The notes: a model not told the origin generated them from the letters alone. Counted from the stretch's first letter, positions 40,479-51,120 are shown. The stretch is 64,000 nt of DNA from Pleomorphomonas carboxyditropha (GCF_002770725.1 NZ_NQVN01000003.1:310001-374000); one strand, 5' to 3'. Program-made: numbers and translations.

Positions 40479-41441
40479 ATGCTGGCGGTATCCGACCTCA
40501 AGATCCACTACCGGACGCTGGCCGGCAGCGTCAAAGCGCTCGACGGCGTCAGCTTCGCCGTCGGCGACGGCGAGATCATGGGGCTGGCCGGCGAATCCGG
40601 CTGCGGCAAGTCGACGCTCGGCAAGGCGCTGATCCGGCTCGAAGAGCGCATGATGTTCGTCGGCGGGCAAGTGGCGCTCGACGGCGAGAGGCTGCCGATC
40701 GCCGACGACCGGGCGATGAACCCCTATCGCTTCCGCAAAGTGTCGATCGTGCCGCAATACGCCATGAGCGCGCTCAACCCGACGCGCCGCATCGGCCGGA
40801 TGATCGACGAGCTTCTGGCGGCGCGCGGCCTCAAGGGATCGACGCTCCGCCCCGAGCTCGAGCGGCGCCTCGCCATCCTCGGCCTGACGCCTGACGTGCT
40901 CGGCATGTATCCGATCGAGCTGTCCGGCGGCATGAAGCAGCGCGTCGTCATGGTGCTGTCGACGCTGCTCGACCCGTCGCTGCTGATCGCCGACGAGGTG
41001 ACCTCGGCGCTGGACGTCGCCTCGCAGAAGAAGGTGGCGGGCGCGCTGGTCGAGTTCCGCGACCGCGGCTACGTCAAGTCGATGATCGTCGTCACCCACG
41101 ACCTCGCCATCCTCGCCCAGATCGCCGACAGCATCCTGATCATGTACGCCGGCAAGCTGGCCGAGAAGGCGCCGACGCGCACCATCGTCGAGGCGCCGGC
41201 CCATCCCTATACGCGCCTGCTGCTCGGCTCGCTGCCCGAGGTGGGCATCCGCTTCGAGGAAAAGCGGCTGCCGGGCATCAAGGGCCGGCCGCCGTCCCTG
41301 CTGTCGCCGCCGGTGGGCTGCCGCTTCCGCGACCGTTGTCCGCTGGCCTTCGGCAAATGCGTCGAGGAGCCGCCCTTCATCGAGATCGCTGCCGGCCATC
41401 AGGTCGCTTGCTGGAAGGCGGACGCCCATGCTCAAGGTTGA
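40479..41441 (+). CDS. Opp-type ABC ATPase D
   Basis: 320 residues: Walker A GESGCGKST, signature LSGGMKQRV, C-terminal oligopeptide-transporter tail with cysteines (CRFRDRCPLAFGKC) that may bind a metal or Fe-S cluster. Walker B reads LLIADEVTSALD: the proline of the usual DEPTSALD is replaced by Val. It overlaps the next gene by 14 bases. Confidence 0.93.
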   Translation: MLAVSDLKIHYRTLAGSVKALDGVSFAVGDGEIMGLAGESGCGKSTLGKALIRLEERMMFVGGQVALDGERLPIADDRAMNPYRFRKVSIVPQYAMSALNPTRRIGRMIDELLAARGLKGSTLRPELERRLAILGLTPDVLGMYPIELSGGMKQRVVMVLSTLLDPSLLIADEVTSALDVASQKKVAGALVEFRDRGYVKSMIVVTHDLAILAQIADSILIMYAGKLAEKAPTRTIVEAPAHPYTRLLLGSLPEVGIRFEEKRLPGIKGRPPSLLSPPVGCRFRDRCPLAFGKCVEEPPFIEIAAGHQVACWKADAHAQG

Positions 41442-42306
41442 GAACGTCTCCAAGGTGTTCCGCTCCGGCGCCTTCGGCGGCAAGAAGGCGAAGGTGATCC
41501 ACGACGTCGACTTCGAGGTGAAGCCCGGCGAGGTGGTGTCGCTGATCGGCGAGAGCGGCTCCGGCAAGACCACCGTCGGCCGCATGATCCTGCGGCTCAC
41601 CTCGGTGAGCGGGGGCCGCATCACCTTCGAGGACGAGGACATCTCGACGCTGAGGGGCGCCGGCCTCAAATCCTATTACCGCCGCGTGCAGGGCGTGTTC
41701 CAGGACCCCTTCAGCTCGTTCAACCCGATCTTCAAGGTCGGCCGCGTCTTCCGCACCATCCGCCGCGAGTTCCTGGGCGATCTCGACGCGGCGGCCTGGG
41801 AAGCCCGGCTGACCGGCGCGCTCAACGCCGTCGGCCTCGAAGTCGCCGCCCTCGACAAGTTCCCGCACCAGATGAGCGGCGGCCAGTTGCAGCGCCTGTT
41901 GATCGCGCGGGCGCTGGTCCTCGACATCCGCCTGCTGATCGCCGACGAGATCATCTCGATGCTCGACGCCTCGACGCGCATCGATGTGCTCAACCTGCTC
42001 GGCGACCTGAAGCGGCAGGGCCTGTCGATCATCTTCGTCACTCACGACCTCGCGCTCGGCAACTACATCTCCGATCGGATCATCATCCTTCAGAAAGGGG
42101 CGATCGTCGAAATGGGGACGACCGACCGGGTGTTCGGCGACCCGCAGCACCCCTATACCCGCTCGCTGCTCGACGCGGTGCCGCATCTGCACGAGCGCTG
42201 GAGCGACGCCGAGCTGAAGGATCTCGGCCTCGTCGCCGACACGGCGCGGTTCGGTGGCCATCTGATCGAGCACCGGAAGGATCATCTCGTCCGCGTCTAT
42301 TCGTGA
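41428..42306 (+). CDS. Opp-type ABC ATPase F
   Basis: 292 residues: Walker A GESGSGKTT, signature MSGGQLQRL, Walker B LLIADEIISMLDAS, again without the usual proline after DE. Shorter C-terminus than ATPase D and no cysteine cluster. Completes a five-gene importer with the binding protein and two permeases. Confidence 0.93.
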   Translation: MLKVENVSKVFRSGAFGGKKAKVIHDVDFEVKPGEVVSLIGESGSGKTTVGRMILRLTSVSGGRITFEDEDISTLRGAGLKSYYRRVQGVFQDPFSSFNPIFKVGRVFRTIRREFLGDLDAAAWEARLTGALNAVGLEVAALDKFPHQMSGGQLQRLLIARALVLDIRLLIADEIISMLDASTRIDVLNLLGDLKRQGLSIIFVTHDLALGNYISDRIIILQKGAIVEMGTTDRVFGDPQHPYTRSLLDAVPHLHERWSDAELKDLGLVADTARFGGHLIEHRKDHLVRVYS

Positions 42307-42383
42307 GCCGTTGCGTGGTCCGCCTGTCGCGCCGGCCGGCGGACATGCTATGCCGGTCCCGCAAGAAGCGATGGGGCGGCGAG

Positions 42384-43781
42384 ATGAGCGAAGGCGGCGA
42401 GGAGCAGGCATTTTCGGAGCTGAAGGCGGCGCTCGGCCCGGCCGGCTTTCTCATCGGCGATGACATCCCGACCCGCAACCATGCCGACTCGTCGGTGCTG
42501 CCGCCGCAGAGGCCGCTGGCCGTGCTGAGGCCGGCCTCGACGGAAGAGGTGTCGGCGGCGCTCGCCATCGCCTCGCGCCACCGCCTCGCCGTCACCGTGC
42601 AGGGCGGCCTCACCGGCCTCTGCGGCGGCGCGACGCCGGCGCCCGGCTCGCTGGCGCTGTCGCTCGAACGGCTGGCCGGCGTCGAGGAGATCGACGGCCG
42701 GGCCATGACGCTGACGGCGCGGGCCGGCACGCCGCTCGAAGCGATGCAGCGGGCCGCCGAGGCCGAAGGCTTGCTGTTTCCGGTCGACTTCGGCGCGCGC
42801 GGCACGGCGACGGCCGGCGGCATCGTGGCGACCAATGCCGGCGGCAACCGCGTGCTGCGCTACGGCATGACGCGCGCCTCCGTGCTCGGGCTCGAAGCGG
42901 TACTCGCCGACGGCACGGTGATCGGCTCGCTCAACAAGATGCTGAAGAACAACGCCGGTCCCGATCTCAAGCAGCTCTTCGTCGGCTCGGAGGGCCTGCT
43001 CGGCGTGGTGACGCGGCTGGTGTTCGCGCTCCAGCCGCTGCCCCGCTGGACCGGACTGGCGCTGATGGCCGTCCGCGACTTCGAGGCGGCCGCCGATATC
43101 CTCGCCAGCGCCCGCGCCGATCTCGGACCGATGCTGTCGGCCTTCGAGGTGATGTGGCCGGACTATTGGACAATGGTGACGGAGAACGTCACCGGCCGCC
43201 GCGATCCGTTCGCCGGCCGGCACGGCCTCTACCTGCTCGTCGAGGGTCACGGCCGCGACGCGGCGCGCGACGGGGCGGCGTTCGAGGCCTTTCTCGAAGG
43301 CATCTTCGAGGCCGGGCTTGTCGAGGATGCCGTGCTGGCGCAGTCGCTCGCCGACATGGAGGCGTTCTGGGCGATCCGCGACGCGTCGGCCGAGATCGAG
43401 CCGGTACTCGGCGAGCATGAGAGCTTCGACGTCGGCCTGCCGCCGGGCGAGGTCGGCCGCTTCGTCGAGGCCTGCCGGTCGGCGCTGGCTCATGAGCTGC
43501 CGGACAGCCGGGCGGCGTTCTTCGGCCACGCCGCCGACGGCAACATCCACGTGATGGCGTCGGTGCCCGAGCCCGGTCCGGCCGGCCACCACGCGGTGGA
43601 AAGCGTGGTCTACGGCGTGACGCGGGCCTTCTCGGGCTCGGTATCGGCCGAGCACGGCATCGGCGCGCTGAAGCGCGGCTGGCTCGGCCATAGCCGCTCG
43701 AAGGCCGAGATCGCGCTGATCGAGCGCCTCAAGGCGACGCTCGACCCGCATGGTCTGCTCAATCCCGGCAAGGTGATCTAA
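42384..43781 (+). CDS. FAD-linked 2-hydroxyacid dehydrogenase (GlcD/DLD type)
   Basis: 465 residues. FAD-binding type-4 (PCMH) domain with VTVQGGLTGLCGGATPAPGSLALSLERL (about 70-97) and GGIVATNAGGNRVLRYGMTRASVLGLEAV (about 140-168). C-terminal FAD-oxidase domain with FFGHAADGNIHV and SVSAEHGIGALKRGWL, whose histidines are the usual metal/substrate ligands. It oxidises a D-2-hydroxy acid such as lactate, glycolate or 2-hydroxyglutarate. Start ATG 42384 fits homologues better than the ATG at 42303. Only 77 bases after the importer, so probably the same operon; the ligand may yield a hydroxy acid. Confidence 0.9.
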   Translation: MSEGGEEQAFSELKAALGPAGFLIGDDIPTRNHADSSVLPPQRPLAVLRPASTEEVSAALAIASRHRLAVTVQGGLTGLCGGATPAPGSLALSLERLAGVEEIDGRAMTLTARAGTPLEAMQRAAEAEGLLFPVDFGARGTATAGGIVATNAGGNRVLRYGMTRASVLGLEAVLADGTVIGSLNKMLKNNAGPDLKQLFVGSEGLLGVVTRLVFALQPLPRWTGLALMAVRDFEAAADILASARADLGPMLSAFEVMWPDYWTMVTENVTGRRDPFAGRHGLYLLVEGHGRDAARDGAAFEAFLEGIFEAGLVEDAVLAQSLADMEAFWAIRDASAEIEPVLGEHESFDVGLPPGEVGRFVEACRSALAHELPDSRAAFFGHAADGNIHVMASVPEPGPAGHHAVESVVYGVTRAFSGSVSAEHGIGALKRGWLGHSRSKAEIALIERLKATLDPHGLLNPGKVI

Positions 43782-43783
43782 GG

Positions 43784-44581
43784 TCAGTCTTTCGAGGACA
43801 GGGCGCCCATCAGTTTCGGCAGGTCGCCGAAGCGGGCGATCAGGCCGAACACCGCCGCCGTCACCGCGACGAACAGCACCGATACCGCCGCCATGGTCGG
43901 CGTGTAGCCGTAGCGCAGCGCGTTGAACACCTTGATCGGCAGCGTCTCGCGCACGAAGCCGATGGTCATGTAGGCGACGATATATTCGTTGAGCGACAGC
44001 ACGAAGGCGAAGGCATAACCGGAGATCACATAGGGCAGGATCAGCGGCAGCACCACGGTGCGGAACACCGTTCGGTCGTCGGCGCCCATGGTGGCGGCCG
44101 CCTCGGTCAGCGAGCGGTCGATCGACGAGAAGCCGAGCGAGAGCGTGACGAGCGGCAGCGTCACGAAGAAGATGGCGTGGGCGATCACCGCCGTCCACGG
44201 CTGACCGTAGAAGCCGGACGTCGCCCAGAAGGTGAGGAAACCCAGCGCGGTGATCACCGGCGGCAGCGTGAAGGGGGCGACGCCGAGCAGTTGGAACACC
44301 TGCGCCCAGGGCGCGACGCGCCGCCACAGGAACCAGGCGAGCGGCAGGGCGATGGCGACCGCCAGCGCCGCCGAGGTGACGGCGAGCAGCACCGAGGCGA
44401 TGAGCGCCCGCAGCCATTCGGGATCGGTGAAGATCTGGGCGAACCAGTGAAGCGAAAAGCCCTGCGGCGGAAAGGCGAGGTTCTGCTTCTCGTTGAAGGA
44501 GACGCCGGTGACGACGACGATCGGCGCGGCGAGGAAGATGCCGACCAGCGCGAGATAAAGGCGGGAGAGGAAGCGCTCCAT
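43784..44581 (-). CDS. Polyamine-type ABC permease (PotC-like)
   Basis: 265 residues, six membrane segments; EAA loop SIDRSLTEAAATMGADDRTVFRTVVLPLILP near 148-178. Last gene of the ureohydrolase operon. Convergent to the flavoprotein gene with two bases between stops. Confidence 0.93.
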   Translation of the reverse strand: MERFLSRLYLALVGIFLAAPIVVVTGVSFNEKQNLAFPPQGFSLHWFAQIFTDPEWLRALIASVLLAVTSAALAVAIALPLAWFLWRRVAPWAQVFQLLGVAPFTLPPVITALGFLTFWATSGFYGQPWTAVIAHAIFFVTLPLVTLSLGFSSIDRSLTEAAATMGADDRTVFRTVVLPLILPYVISGYAFAFVLSLNEYIVAYMTIGFVRETLPIKVFNALRYGYTPTMAAVSVLFVAVTAAVFGLIARFGDLPKLMGALSSKD

Positions 44582-44582
44582 C

Positions 44583-45430
44583 TCAGGCCTCCAGCTTCTT
44601 GCCGGCGAACATGGTCAGCGCGACCAGCGCCAGCGACACCAGTACCAGGAACACCGCCATGGCCGCCGCGAACGGCATGTTGGACTGGTAGAGCGCCTGG
44701 TCGGTGATCAGCACCGACAGCGTCCAGTGGCTCGGCCGGCCGAGGATCTGCGGCAGGAGATAGGAGCCGAGCGCGAAGATGAAGGCCATGATCAGCGTGG
44801 CGATCAGCGTCGTCCGGAGCGCCGGCAGCACCACGGTGAAGAAGGCCCTGAGCGGCGAGGCGCCCAGCGTGCGCGCCGCCTCGGTCAGCGTCGGGTCGAG
44901 CCGCACCATGGAAGGATAGAGCACCAGCACGGCGTAGGGCATCGCCTGGTAGACCATGCCGGTGAGCACGGCGGCAAAGCCGGGGACCAGCGCCTGCGGC
45001 GCCTCCATCAGACCCAGCCAGACGAGAAGGTTGGTGATGCCGGCGGTGCGCGACAACAGCGTCGACCAGGCAAAGCCGATGATCACCTCCGACAGCGACA
45101 GGATGGACAGGAGCGCCACCAGCCAGATCACCTGCGTCTGCCGCCGGGAGCGGGCGATCAGGTAGGTGAAGGGCACGGCGATGATCAGCGACACCACGGC
45201 CACGGCGATGGCGAGATAGAGCGAGAAGACGAGGACGTTGCCGAAGAACGGCGTCAGGAAGCGGGCGTAGTTGGCCAGCACGAAGTCCGGCACGTAGAAG
45301 CCGCCCTGCTGGCGGCGGAAGAAGCTCACCGCGACCATGGTGCCGAAGGGCACGATGAAGAACACGGTCAGCATCAGGCCGGGAAAGATCACCGGCAGGT
45401 GCTGGACGAGACCGCGGGCCGGTTCGCGCC

Positions 45431-45434
<4 letters not shown>
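44583..45434 (-). CDS. Polyamine-type ABC permease (PotB-like)
   Basis: 283 residues, six membrane segments; EAA loop MVRLDPTLTEAARTLGASPLRAFFTVVLPALR. Its ATG overlaps the ATPase stop by four bases, and one base separates its stop from the next ATG. Confidence 0.93.
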
Positions 45435-46462
<1,028 letters not shown>

Positions 46463-46486
46463 GAGGATTTCCGTCGCGAGAAAAGA

Positions 46487-46511
46487 GGCGTCCCGCGCCT
46501 GGCGGGACGCC
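46487..46511 (-). other. Hairpin after the PotD-like gene
   Basis: Perfect 10-bp stem (GGCGTCCCGC 46487-46496, GCGGGACGCC 46502-46511), 5-base loop. On the transcribed minus strand CTCTTTTCTC follows, so it is part terminator, part mRNA-stability hairpin, and would let the binding protein exceed the membrane subunits. Confidence 0.65.
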
Positions 46512-46527
46512 GGTATGGCGGGATCGA

Positions 46528-47616
46528 TCAGCCGACGATCAGTTCGGTCCACTTCTCGCTCAGCCAGTCGGCCTTCTCCACCTGCATGTCGTAGCGCGGG
46601 ATGATCGGATCGATCTCCGACGAGGCGGCGGCGAACTCGGCATCCGTCAGGTCGGTGAGCGAGCGCTTGACGGTCGGCGCGGTGCCGACCTTGCGGGTCA
46701 CCAGCGCCTGGATCGACGGCTGGCTCATGAAGTCGATGAAGAGATGCGCCTCCTCGACCTTCTTCGACGCCTTGGACAGCGCCCAGCAGCCGGAATCGAG
46801 GATGCCGCCTTCCTTGGGGAAGGTGGAACGGACGTGGAAGCCGTCGGCGATCGCGAGGCCCGTCACGTCGTGATAATACTGGCCCATGGGGATTTCGCCC
46901 GACTTCAGCGCCTGCTCGAACTGCGCTTCGTCGCGATACCACAGGCGGACGTTGCCCTTGAGCTCGGCCAACTTGTCGAACGCCTTGAGGATGCCCTCCT
47001 CGGTGTCGAGCGCCTTGGTGCCGCCGAAGAAGGTCTTGGCCGTCACTTCCAAGAGGAAGGAGTTGGAGACCAGCGCCATCAGGCCGAGCTTGTCGGCGTT
47101 GGACGGATCCCACAGGAAGGCCCAGGAGGTCGGCGCCTCCTTGTAGACGTCGGTGTTGGAGACCAGCGTCACGTACCAGGCGACGGCGCCGATGCCGGCG
47201 ATGCGGTCGTCGGGATACTTGTTGATGAAGGTCGGGATCAGGGCGTCGATGTTGTTGATCTTGGCCGCGTCGAGCGGCGCCCACAGCTCGGTCGCCTGGC
47301 CCTTCAGCATCGAGGTCTGCGAGATCATCGACACGTCGGCCGGCGCCTCGCCGGCATTGGCCGCCTGCTGGAGCTGGACGAGCCAGGCCTCGCCGGTCGG
47401 CTCGGCCACCGATTCCACGGCGATGCCGGTCGCCTTGGTGAACTCGGGGAAGACGTTCTTGTCGAAGGAATCCTTGAAGTAGCCGCCGTAGGCGCCGACC
47501 TTCAGCGAGCGGTCCTGGGCGCGCAGCACGTTGGGCATGGCGAGCACGGCGGCTCCCGTGGCGCCGGCGGCGAGCAGAGCGCGGCGGCTGATGGAGATAT
47601 CGGTGAGCTTGGTCAT
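46528..47616 (-). CDS. Polyamine-type ABC substrate-binding protein (PotD-like)
   Basis: 362 residues. Tat-like signal (SISRRALLAAGATGAAVLAMPNVLRAQ; SRRALL motif), then LKVGAYGGYFKDSFDKNVFPEFTKATGIAV. PotD/PotF-like family that binds polyamines and related cations. ATG 47616 follows AGGGAA; a longer frame from 47658 has 14 extra residues and no better site. It lies just downstream of the ureohydrolase gene in the same operon, so agmatine or another guanidino compound is a reasonable ligand (inference). Confidence 0.92.
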   Translation of the reverse strand: MTKLTDISISRRALLAAGATGAAVLAMPNVLRAQDRSLKVGAYGGYFKDSFDKNVFPEFTKATGIAVESVAEPTGEAWLVQLQQAANAGEAPADVSMISQTSMLKGQATELWAPLDAAKINNIDALIPTFINKYPDDRIAGIGAVAWYVTLVSNTDVYKEAPTSWAFLWDPSNADKLGLMALVSNSFLLEVTAKTFFGGTKALDTEEGILKAFDKLAELKGNVRLWYRDEAQFEQALKSGEIPMGQYYHDVTGLAIADGFHVRSTFPKEGGILDSGCWALSKASKKVEEAHLFIDFMSQPSIQALVTRKVGTAPTVKRSLTDLTDAEFAAASSEIDPIIPRYDMQVEKADWLSEKWTELIVG

Positions 47617-47684
47617 CTGATTGGTTCCCTTATCTCTGACCGCCGCCGTGTTCGGCATCAGCGGCCGGTTCCCCTCTTTACGAT

Positions 47685-48737
47685 TTATTTACTCTTTTTC
47701 AGCGCCGGGCTGAACACCATAAGGCTCAGGATCTCGAACAGCATCTGGGCGCCGATCTGGGCGGTGTTGCTGGTCGCGTCATATTGCGGGGCGACCTCGA
47801 CGACGTCGCCGCCGACAAGATTGAGCCCCTTGAGGCCTCTGACGAGCGCCAGCGCCTCGCGGCTGGTGAGGCCGCCCACTTCCGGCGTGCCGGTGCCCGG
47901 CGCGAAGGCCGGGTCGAGGCTGTCGATGTCGAAGGAAAGATAGGTCGGGCCGTCGCCCACCACCTGGCGCGCCTTGTCGATGATGGCGGGAATGCCGAGG
48001 CCGGAGATGTCTTTTGCGTCGATCACCGTCATGCCGCTGTCGCGCGAAAACTCCCAGAGATATTCCGACGAGCCGCGGATGCCGATCTGGATGGTGCGGG
48101 TGGGATCGAGCACGCCGTCGAGCACGGCGTTGCGGAACGGCCCGCCGTGGTGGAACTTGGTGTCGTCGAACGGCGCGCCGGTGTCGGAATGGGCGTCGAT
48201 ATGAACGAGGCTGACCGGCGCCTTGGCGCCGACCGCCCGCAGGATCGGGTGGGTGATCGAGTGATCGCCGCCGACCGACAGCGGCAGCACGCCGGCCGCC
48301 ATGATGGCGGCCACCGTCCGTTCGATGTCCTCATGGCTCTGCTCGAGGCGGAAGCGGCCGCGGAACGGCACGTCACCGATGTCGGCGACGGAAATGTCGT
48401 GGACGGGCGCCGTGTCGAGAACTTCGTTATAGGGGCCGATGCGCTCGATGGCTCGCAGCGCCCGCGGCCCGAAGCGCGAGCCGGGGCGGTTGGTGACGCC
48501 GAGGTCCATCGGCATGCCGATGAGGGCAACGTCGAGCCCGGCGAAATCCGGGGCATTCCAGTCGATGGCGCGGGCCGGCGCCGACAGCAAAGTGGGCATG
48601 CCCGAAAAGGGGGCAGCGCGCGTGCCGCCCTTGAAGATGCGAGCGGCGACGCGGGCGTAGCGCGGGTCGTAGGTCTCGCCGGGTTTGCCGGTGTACCTTT
48701 GCCGCAGAGCTTTCAATCGCTCGGCATCCCAGACCAT
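47685..48737 (-). CDS. Agmatinase/guanidino-compound ureohydrolase
   Basis: 350 residues, arginase/agmatinase superfamily. All six Mn ligands are visible: His159 (GGDHS), Asp181, His183 and Asp185 (HIDAHSD), Asp270 and Asp272 (SFDIDSLDP). It cleaves a guanidino group to urea and an amine. It is longer at the N-terminus than E. coli SpeB, a feature of a wider group that includes guanidinobutyrase and guanidine hydrolase, so the substrate is open. Start ATG 48737 removes 43 low-quality residues; the leader holds a GAGCCGT/ACGGCTC hairpin (48826-48853). First gene of the potDABC-like operon. Confidence 0.9.
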   Translation of the reverse strand: MVWDAERLKALRQRYTGKPGETYDPRYARVAARIFKGGTRAAPFSGMPTLLSAPARAIDWNAPDFAGLDVALIGMPMDLGVTNRPGSRFGPRALRAIERIGPYNEVLDTAPVHDISVADIGDVPFRGRFRLEQSHEDIERTVAAIMAAGVLPLSVGGDHSITHPILRAVGAKAPVSLVHIDAHSDTGAPFDDTKFHHGGPFRNAVLDGVLDPTRTIQIGIRGSSEYLWEFSRDSGMTVIDAKDISGLGIPAIIDKARQVVGDGPTYLSFDIDSLDPAFAPGTGTPEVGGLTSREALALVRGLKGLNLVGGDVVEVAPQYDATSNTAQIGAQMLFEILSLMVFSPALKKSK

Positions 48738-48944
48738 TTCCGGCTGACCTTCCCGATATGCCAACGCCGCTTCCCCAAGCCAACGGCGCTGAAATGGCGC
48801 CTGCAACGGGACGCATGGTTGGAATGAGCCGTTCCCCGGAGCGCTGACGGCTCCTTGTCTGCCCAATCAAAAGGCAAATCCATTTGAAATGCAACTCACA
48901 TTGATTTATCCAGACACGTGAATTTTTCTCACAGACGGGGTCCG

Positions 48945-49913
48945 ATGGGCGAACAGGGAATTGCCGGCCGGCTGCCGCCGCTCAACTCGTTGCGCGCCTT
49001 CGAGGCGACCGCCCGTCGCGGTTCGGTGTCGGCGGCGGCGCGCGAGCTCGGCGTTACCCACGGCGCCGTCAGCCATCAGATCCGGATGCTGGAGGCGACG
49101 CTCGGCGCCTCGCTGTTCGAGCGCGGCAGCCGGCGGCTGCGGCTGACCGCCCAGGGCGCCCTGCTGCTGCCCGCCGTCGCCCAGGCGTTCGGCGATATCG
49201 CGACGGCAACGGCGCGCCTGCAGCGGCCGGAGGCGAGCGGCACCCTGACCGTCATCTGCGTCGCCGGCCTGCTGTCCTTCTGGCTGCTGCCGCGCCTTCA
49301 CGGCTTCACCGACGCCTACCCCGGCATCACGCTGGACCTGTCGGCCGGCAACGACCCGGCGCGCGTCGGCGACCCGGCGGTCGACCTCGTGATCCTCTAC
49401 GGGCGCGGCAGCGTCGGCGGCGGCTGGAGCCGGCTGTGGAGCCCGCTCCGGCTGTTTCCGGTGGTGTCGCCGAGCCTGATCGCCAGCCGGCCGCTGCGCT
49501 CGGTGCGCGACCTCCGCCATCATACGCTGTTGCACGGCGACCGGGGCGACGAGTGGACGACCTGGCTGAGCGCCGCCGACGCCGCCGACCTGCCGCGCGG
49601 CCGCCAGCACTTCCTCGGCGACGCCCGCCTTTCCACCGAGGCGGCCGTGCATGGACAGGGCGTGGCGGTGGGCGACACCATCACCGCCGCCCGGCTGATC
49701 GCCGACGGCGATCTCGTGGTGCCCTTCGACCTTTCCGTGACCGCCAACGACAGCTTCTTCGTCGCCTGCCGCAACGAGATGCACGCGGCGCCGATCGTCA
49801 AGGCGTTCGTCGACTGGCTGTTCGCGACGCTCGACGCCGACGCCCTTCCCGAACCGAAGCTGTCGCCGCGCGCGCCGCTGCGCCGGCCTGCCGCCCTTTC
49901 ACCCGATCCCTGA
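48945..49913 (+). CDS. LysR-family regulator (GcvA-like)
   Basis: 322 residues. N-terminal HTH (LNSLRAFEATARRGSVSAAARELGVTHGAVSHQIRMLE, about 11-48), then the LysR effector domain (GTLTVICVAGLLSFWLLPRLHGF). I chose ATG 48945; GTG 48918 would add nine residues. Divergent from the ureohydrolase operon and just upstream of the aminotransferase, so it probably controls both. The 207-base divergent spacer holds AT-rich stretches near 48868-48915 where LysR proteins could bind, but I see no clear T-N11-A box. Confidence 0.9.
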   Translation: MGEQGIAGRLPPLNSLRAFEATARRGSVSAAARELGVTHGAVSHQIRMLEATLGASLFERGSRRLRLTAQGALLLPAVAQAFGDIATATARLQRPEASGTLTVICVAGLLSFWLLPRLHGFTDAYPGITLDLSAGNDPARVGDPAVDLVILYGRGSVGGGWSRLWSPLRLFPVVSPSLIASRPLRSVRDLRHHTLLHGDRGDEWTTWLSAADAADLPRGRQHFLGDARLSTEAAVHGQGVAVGDTITAARLIADGDLVVPFDLSVTANDSFFVACRNEMHAAPIVKAFVDWLFATLDADALPEPKLSPRAPLRRPAALSPDP

Positions 49914-49938
49914 ACCGCGCCGCCACAGGATACCGGAT

Positions 49939-51120
49939 ATGCCGCGCCTCAACCCGCTCGTCGCCGACCTCGCACCGCCGCCCATTCCGTCCGTCCAGGC
50001 CTGGGCGCGCGCCTATGACGAAAGCTTCGGCCCGACGGTCGACCTGTCGCAGGCGGTGCCGGGCTATCCGCCGCACCCCGACCTGATCGCCCTGCTGATG
50101 GCGGCGGCGGCCAGTCCGTCGACCGCCGCCTACGGTCCGATCGAGGGCGACCGGGCGCTGCGCGAGGCGCTCGCCGCCGACCAGAGCGCGCTCTATGGCG
50201 CGGCGATCGCCGCCGACAACGTCCACATCACCGCCGGCTGCAACCAGGCCTTCATCTGCGCCGCGCTGACCGTCGCCGAGCCGGGCAGCCGGGTGCTGCT
50301 GTCCAATCCCTTCTATTTCAATCACGAGACGTCGCTGCGCATGTTCGGCATCGGCATCGGTCTCGTCGACTGCCCGGCGGAAGGCGGCTTCCTGCCGAGC
50401 CTCGAAGCGCTGGAGGCGGCGATTACGCCCGATGTCCGGGCCTTCGCCATCGTGTCGCCGAACAACCCGACCGGCGCCGTCTATCCGCCTGCCTTGCTCG
50501 CCGACCTGCTCGAACTCTGCCGGCGGCGCGGCATCTGGCTGATCCTCGACGAGACCTATCGCGACTTCCTGCCGGCCGAGGCGAGACGGCCGCACGATCT
50601 CTTCCTCCGCGCCGGCTGGGGCGACGGCCTGATCTCGCTCTATTCTTTTTCGAAGAGCTTCTGCGTGCCCGGCTACCGGCTGGGTGCGGTGACCGCCAGC
50701 CCGGCCGTCGTGGCCGAGATCGCCAAGATCATGGACAATTTGCAGATCTGCGCGCCGCGCGTCGGCCAGATCGCCGTGGCAGAGGCGCTGCCCAAGCTCG
50801 GCGCCTGGCGGGAGACGAACAGGGCGGAGATCACCCTTCGCGCCACGGCGCTGAAAGCGGCCATCGCCGAGGTTGACGGCTGGGAGATCGGCGCCGTCGG
50901 CGCCTATTTCGCCTTCGTCCGCCATCCCTTCGCCGGCCTGACGTCGGCCCGCGTCGCCGAACAGCTCGCCCGGCGGGCCGGCGTCGTCACCGTGCCCGGC
51001 AGCTACTTCGGGCCGGGACAGGAAGACTACCTGCGCTTTGCCTTCGCCAACGCCACGGCGGCGACCATCGGCCTCCTGCCGGCGCGGCTCCGCCGGCTCG
51101 GAACCGAGCTCGACGGTTGA
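49939..51120 (+). CDS. PLP-dependent class I/II aminotransferase
   Basis: 393 residues, fold-type I. Substrate-loop YGPIEGDRALREALA (about 66-80), ITAGCNQAF, SPNNPTG (about 174-180), ILDETYRDF and the PLP lysine in YSFSKSFCVPGYRLG. It is 25 bases after the LysR gene, so the two are cotranscribed. It might transaminate an amine or amino acid produced by the divergent ureohydrolase, but the fold also fits aspartate-type enzymes. Its stop abuts the stop of the next, convergent gene (TGATCA). Confidence 0.9.
   Translation: MPRLNPLVADLAPPPIPSVQAWARAYDESFGPTVDLSQAVPGYPPHPDLIALLMAAAASPSTAAYGPIEGDRALREALAADQSALYGAAIAADNVHITAGCNQAFICAALTVAEPGSRVLLSNPFYFNHETSLRMFGIGIGLVDCPAEGGFLPSLEALEAAITPDVRAFAIVSPNNPTGAVYPPALLADLLELCRRRGIWLILDETYRDFLPAEARRPHDLFLRAGWGDGLISLYSFSKSFCVPGYRLGAVTASPAVVAEIAKIMDNLQICAPRVGQIAVAEALPKLGAWRETNRAEITLRATALKAAIAEVDGWEIGAVGAYFAFVRHPFAGLTSARVAEQLARRAGVVTVPGSYFGPGQEDYLRFAFANATAATIGLLPARLRRLGTELDG

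Noticed and set aside
48738-48944. Guanidine riboswitch upstream of the ureohydrolase
   Set aside because: I looked for the ACGR-loop hairpin pair of the mini-ykkC class and for ykkC elements on the minus strand and found neither.
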